Made by a program: the position numbers and the translations under genes. 64,000 nucleotides of DNA. Source: Adiantum capillus-veneris. Taxonomy: Eukaryota > Streptophyta > Polypodiopsida > Polypodiales > Pteridaceae. The notes beneath the pieces are model-generated. The model saw only the letters and a list, made by a program, of their open reading frames with translations. It searched no databases and had not been told where the DNA came from. Each line of letters opens with the position of its first letter. The stretch's first letter is position 1. The stretch covers positions 148,777,850-148,841,849 of the forward strand of contig CM043949.1 of the NCBI GenBank assembly GCA_014529385.2. Direction: 5' to 3'. This document shows, piece after piece, positions 59,377 through 64,000 of this stretch.

Positions 59377-60400
59377 CGTCAAATGAACCCTCTATAGAAC
59401 ATATCCCATGCTCCAACAGATCCTCATCACATGTAGCACGCAGATTGGCCATATTTCTTTCACACCTTTCAAGTATTGTTGAGCCTCAACCTCATAAAAC
59501 TCAGTGTGCTTTACAAAGATAACATTCACCTCTCTCTCCAAGTCATCATCATAATTGTTCCACTCATTAGTTGGAGTAAGAGGCTACATATCGACTTGTA
59601 CCCCCTGTGAACAAGAGCCTATAAAGCACATCTCATCCATGAAATCACAAGCATAAGAAGCACATATTGAAGTATCAACATCAGAATTTTGTATGTTGGT
59701 AGAACAAGTGTTCCCCCCATTTGGATCTTTGAAAATTTCTTTGAGGCACAACATCCTCAGCAGAAGAATAGCCTTCGTCATCCTCAATCAGATCATCCTT
59801 ACTTTCTTTGCAACTTCCTTGATCCATGGCAGGATGTGCTTTGCATAACCAAGTCACCAAAAGAATTACATGCATCACAAGAAGCATTCAAATCCAATGA
59901 ACAACCACGTGAAATTGAGTTCACATGAACATCTTTTATGGACATACCACCTTCCCGCATAGAGCATTATGCAACAATAAAGATAGCTTCTAGATACTGG
60001 CAGGTTCTGGAATGACCTGAAGTCTAGTTGCTACATGTCCGGCACTACCAACTTGACACATTTTCCAGCCTGGCATGAGCTTTTCTAGAACATAGTAAAG
60101 ACAAAGCACTGGCAATTCAAAGACTTATATTTCTGTATCTGTCCTTCTGCATAATCATCACTCCTACCTATAGTACCCCGCAAACCTGGCTTGCTAATGC
60201 AAGCATTGTCCTCGACAAACAAGCTTCCCATCAATAAAGTGACTTTTTAACACCATTGAGAAGGCTTTTATTTTGTGCAAGGGGGTCTCATGAGTCACTG
60301 TACCCAGCTTCACAAAGAGCTTCTAACATTAGAAACAGTGTTTCAAGTGCAAATGTTAAAAACCCTTAAAATGTGCTAGCGTATTGATAGTCCAAATTAC
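59377..60400. other. Intron sequence near the donor exon; no recognised gene
   Basis: Minus-strand frames at 59887-59584 are acidic (ESKDDLIEDDEGYSSAEDVV) and about 70 codons long, without a family match. They resemble in composition the acidic frames inside element A. No transposon termini were found. The donor site of the giant intron is at 60400. Confidence 0.5.
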
Positions 60401-60642
60401 CTTGACCATACTTCTTCCTTCTCTAGCATCATACACTACTGAAGCATTCAATGTTACCTAGGTAAAATAAACCACCTCTTATTAGATCCAAAGGCATCTC
60501 TCTGAATGCATTTATGAACTCACCCCAACCAAAAGCCCATACCTCCCGAGTAGTAATAAGTACACAAATCCCATACCTCCTCAGCAGGGAAAACGCCTTT
60601 CACCTTGGCAATATAGGACTTGCTTATTTTCCCACCTTCAAT
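60401..60642 (-). CDS. RluA-family RNA pseudouridine synthase, two internal exons upstream of the giant intron
   Basis: Exons are 60642-60577 (66 bp) and 60457-60401 (57 bp), separated by a 119-bp GT-AG intron (60576-60458). The first follows a TTTTTGCAG acceptor and reads IEGGKISKSYIAKVKGVFPAEE. The second follows a TTTTACCTAG acceptor and reads VTLNASVVYDAREGRSMVK. These match the consecutive RluA-family segments (I..G.V.K.Y.AKV.G.FP..E, then V.VDA.I.Y.AREGRS) that stand between the catalytic HRLD loop and the [10 protein letters not shown] block. All junctions are phase 0. The next exon in order is 7135-6968, 53 kb downstream. The exon with the catalytic aspartate should lie upstream, beyond the retroelement sequence that starts near 60.88 kb, and is not in this window. 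Confidence 0.88.
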
Positions 60643-60879
60643 CTGCAAAAATTCAAATTCAGTCCAAGATAAAAAGAGAAAAGTCAATCATGGAATGAAA
60701 AGTCCAATTATAAGAAAAAGGAGAAGAGTGCATTGGTGTTTCTTAGAGGCCATTGTGACCTATGAGACCGAAACAGGACATACTGTCACAAATCACTGAT
60801 GTGTCAATCAACTGAAGAACGGAGGCGACTTGCAAATCCCGGCCAAGGGGCCTAAACCCTAGAAGAAGCAAAAGAAGCA
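60643..60879. other. Intron sequence upstream of exon 60642-60577
   Basis: No exon could be identified. Only the T-rich acceptor region of the downstream exon and short unremarkable sequence are seen. Confidence 0.5.
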
Positions 60880-61880
60880 TTGCGTGAGGAACTGATGACA
60901 AGGCACAGCTGTACGGAATCCCGGATTTCACGTTGGCATGCTGACCTAGCAACTGCAAGGATTTCCGTGATTTCCGTTGATAGTGCTGACATGGCAGTTG
61001 TACGGATTTCCGCGTTTTACGCTAATGACGTGGCCACTATAAGGATTTCCACAAAACGCGCTGGCAGCTTTTGACACTTTTTGATCTGTTGCTTTTGAGT
61101 TTAAAGCTTTTCATGTAAACCGCTTTTAATGGCCAAGGGCCTTTAAATATGAGGCTAGGGCTCATTCTCTAACACACTTCTGGGAGAAGGTGCAAAGCAT
61201 GGAGTACCGGCTTGTACTCTGTTGATGCAATATAAAGAAATACCGAAAGGGGCACCAAGGTTTGGGGCCAATTGTCACAAACTCATGACGTGGTAGGCCC
61301 TCGGATACACACATACAGCCTCTGCAGCAGCCCGTGAAACGCGCTGGGCAGATAACGCGGCAGATTGTGGAAATCGCGTCGACAGGCCGACGTGGCAAGC
61401 TGTACGGATCTCCGCCTTTTCGGTTGACGTGGCAGTGTACGGACGCTCGTAAATTACATTGGCCAGCTTTTGAGCATTATGCTTTAATTTTGAGAAGCTT
61501 TTGAGATGAGAAGATTTTGAGCTTAAGATTTTTGGGCTCTGCTTTTGGGGCATCCCTTGTAAGAATAAATACGCCCAAGGGCATCACGACGCAGAGTCTC
61601 ACAGTGAGCACCCGCGAGCTCATTACACTTTGCTCAAAGGTTAATATAAGAATAAATAAGGGGCGCCAATCTTTGGGCCAATACCTCTTGGCACGGAAAT
61701 ACGCCGGGCCGTGTCGACTTTATTGTCGGAGCATCCGATCCTTTTGCAGCACACGCAAACTTTTGTGAAAGAATCTTCGTGTCCGGACCCCAGACTTATT
61801 AGCGTCTCCCACTCTTCATACATCACGCATCGGGCGTGCTCCCGTCTACATCGCTCTGTCCTACAGGGCATAAAGCCATA
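60880..61880 (+). mobile_element. Two LTR-like relics related to chromovirus F
   Basis: Two successive segments each end in a block homologous to the chromovirus F LTR: aaataccgaaaggggcacca with ttggggccaattg near 61226-61275, and aaataaggggcgccaatc with tttgggcca near 61652-61680. Upstream of each are repeated tgtacggatttccgcg words and TGACGTGG motifs, and a TATA-like tttaaatatgagg at 61142. They look like tandem or nested degraded LTRs in + orientation. Termini could not be fixed. Confidence 0.6.
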
Positions 61881-64000
61881 AAGAGTCCCAGATTACACAT
61901 GGGTTCTCGTGAAGAATCTGACAGAGATGACACCTCTCAATGGAAAGCCAAAGAAAAGTTGAAATCCGGCGCGGAAACTAAAGAAAAGAATGAAGATTTG
62001 GGCGCAAAAAAAATTGATGGACAAGTTTACCGGAATGGAGTACAAACGTAAACTGCAGATTGGCATATGTGTGAACAAATTGATTAAGTACTCCAGGGAC
62101 CCGAGATTGGCGAGACACCTAAAGAATTACCCGATTGATGAGATTTACTAAAGATGGCATGTAGCCATTGCTTCTCCTCTCAAGTAGGGAGGAAAGCCGA
62201 AAGAACAGACGAGTGCAGAAAAGCGGAACCTGTACACGTAGAAAGAGATGGACCAGAACTCAAAGGACCACCATAAGATAAACTTGAGAGTTAGAGAGCA
62301 GCAACTGAGTGCGGAAGAAAAGGAAAGATGAAGGCAAAACTTGTACCACATTGAGTGGGGCCCGAACCGAATCAGACGAACGAAAGTTTGCTGCCCTTGG
62401 GGCAAAGTGAAAGATCAAGAAGCCCTCATTTTTCTTTGATGGAGGAGCTAAGGCCAACTTCTTAAATTGGCGGCTTGACTTGGAATTACGTCTGACACGC
62501 TCAGGCCACAAGCTGAGGCAGTTCTAGCAGCACCCGGACAGGATGTTGCCATTACACAAATCATTGGCAAACTTCATTTGCAATGTCAAGGGTATTTAAG
62601 GCACGATGACTTCTACGTAATGCCCTTGGAAGGTTGAGACTTCCTCCTAGAAATCCCTTGGTACCACAAGAACAACGCCGTGGTTGACTATCGGGCTGAG
62701 AAAGCGACTTTGACAAATGAAGGCCAAAGAAATTGTACTTGATGAAATTCAGTTTCTTTACTCGATTTTTCTTGAGAGAATTGAATGATGAATGAAGGTC
62801 GAATATGTTTGACCTCGAGAAGAAACGACAAGATTTTTCTACAATAGAGGCTAACTATTTCTCTAGAGGCGTACAAAGCACGTTACCTCCTTTACGTCGT
62901 GAACATCACATGATTGATTCGTGGTAGTATACCACCAAACCGCCACCTTACAGAAATAGTCGAGGCCAAGATAAAGAAACAATGAACCAAAACAGATTTC
63001 CACATTACGAGGATCGAGATATACTCGACAAACTTAAGAATTCTACTTATCGAATTGATATGAAGAGTGATTACTATCAGATCTGTATTGCTCCTGGAGA
63101 CGTCTACAAGACAGCTCTCAGGACGACTTCTTGGATTTTCACAGAATTCCAATTATTTGTGGGTTTTCCAGACACTGAGGAAGCCTAAGTTGCTTATAAA
63201 TGTGAAAAAAAAGAGCGAGTTTTTCTTGCCTGAGATACATTTCTTGAGACACATTGTCTCAGTAGAAAGGGTACAGATAGACCCGGCCATATACAGTTTG
63301 ACGTCGCCTTCTTTGGAGAGTGGCTCTTAGAACATTCTAGGGAACGACAGGCGGCACATTACTTCAAAGGAACGATGCGAATGAATGTCATCACGACTTG
63401 GCATCACTTGAAAATGACTGAGAAAGATATATTGGATGACTACTGCCAGAGATTTTGGGATACTTGTTTGCCAGTGTCTTCATTTTGGAAGATTGCTTTG
63501 AAAGACCAGATTGACCGGTTTTGTTGTGGTTTGCTAAAGAGATTCAAAACTATGCTTTAAACCAGAAGTCTGACTCCATTCAGAGACTTATGGGACATGA
63601 CTAAGCAACGATTTGGAATGCATGCCATCTCATTGACTTATGCCAACGGCAAGATAGTATCCACCTCAAAAAGGCAAGAGTCTGCCAGTGAAGAGAATGA
63701 ATCAAGAGAACCATATGATAACTCATCACAGGATTCTGGAGAATCAGAGGGTTCCGACGAACTAAGAGAACCAGATGCAAGTTCATCAAAGGATTCCACA
63801 GAAAGCGCAATCAAATGATAGTGCATCTTAGAGTTCTAAAGATTGACTCTGACGTGCCAATGGACAGGGATAGCGAAAGATGCTACCCACAGGTCCCAGG
63901 GCACAAGGAAAGAAAGGATAAAGGGAATCAGCTGGTAGATCATAACATTTCCCAGACACAGGATAAGATTGAGACTATTCCCGATTGGCCAGATTTAAAG
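61881..64000 (+). pseudogene. Severely decayed Ty3/gypsy internal region, order scrambled, runs off the window
   Basis: In + order there is a protease relic FDGGAKANFLNW-like (62440-62475), followed by LAN.IC..KGI with the LEG..FLLEIPWY block (62560-62670). RT relics come next: NQNRFPHYEDRDILDKLKN, YRIDMKSDYYQICIAPGDVYKTALRTT (63000-63125) and KKSEFFLPEIHFLRHIVSVERVQIDPA (63205-63290). Then follows a gag capsid relic (63360-63560: TWHHLKMTEKDILDDYCQRFW and DQIDRFCCGLLKRFK) with a Ser/Glu-rich tail (63660-63815). Having gag downstream of RT is not a normal order, so two copies or a rearrangement are involved. The large RT segment between YKTALRTT and the thumb is deleted. Confidence 0.75.

Overview
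This window is nuclear DNA of a plant with a large, repeat-rich genome. Long spliceosomal introns, PPR remnants of the DYW/PLS style, plant-type Ty3/gypsy elements, L1-like LINEs and hAT transposons all point that way. The style of the PPR debris and of the retroelements suggests a fern or another seed-free vascular plant, but this is inference; no organism-specific marker was seen.

Only one host gene is convincing: a minus-strand RluA-family RNA pseudouridine synthase. Its last three coding exons lie at 7135-6968, 6828-6452 and 6376-6271, and two further exons lie about 53 kb away at 60642-60577 and 60457-60401. The exons join in frame with canonical GT/AG sites and reproduce the family order (IEGGKISKSYIAKV..., then VYDAREGRS, then CTKFKRL...[20 protein letters not shown], then a C-terminal Cys/Trp tail). 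Almost everything between 7136 and 60400 therefore appears to be one 53,265-bp intron packed with transposable elements. Exons encoding the catalytic HRLD motif are presumably beyond position 64000.

Intron layout along the + strand: (a) a non-autonomous LTR element, 9092-13567 (minus); (b) a degenerate LINE (LINE-2), about 13569-15870 (minus); (c) a nest bounded by an 18-bp target-site duplication (TSD), in which an L1-like LINE (LINE-1, 16770-48245, minus) was split by an old LTR element (17602 to about 42647), which in turn received a Ty3/gypsy element with an extra 3' ORF (20470-32353, 5-bp TSD), a hAT transposon (32605-36120, 8-bp TSD) and a minus-strand LARD-like element (36351-40554, near-perfect TSD). 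The gypsy element carries a 736-bp hAT deletion derivative inside its reverse transcriptase (8-bp TSD). The hAT transposon carries 1,015 bp captured from LINE-2 sequence. (d) a third LINE, about 48430-50270 (minus), with a triplicated 125-bp segment; (e) a plus-strand LINE 3' fragment, 50290-50778, interrupted by (f) a young, nearly intact Ty3/gypsy chromovirus, 50779-59229 (minus), with a 1688-codon gag-pol frame and a single upstream TAG; (g) microsatellite and unrecognised sequence.

Upstream of exon 60642 the sequence is again transposon-derived: LTR remnants related to the chromovirus (60880-61880) and a badly decayed gypsy internal region (61880-64000). The first 6 kb hold PPR pseudogene debris, simple repeats and sequence I do not recognise. 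All identity figures are counted by eye and approximate.
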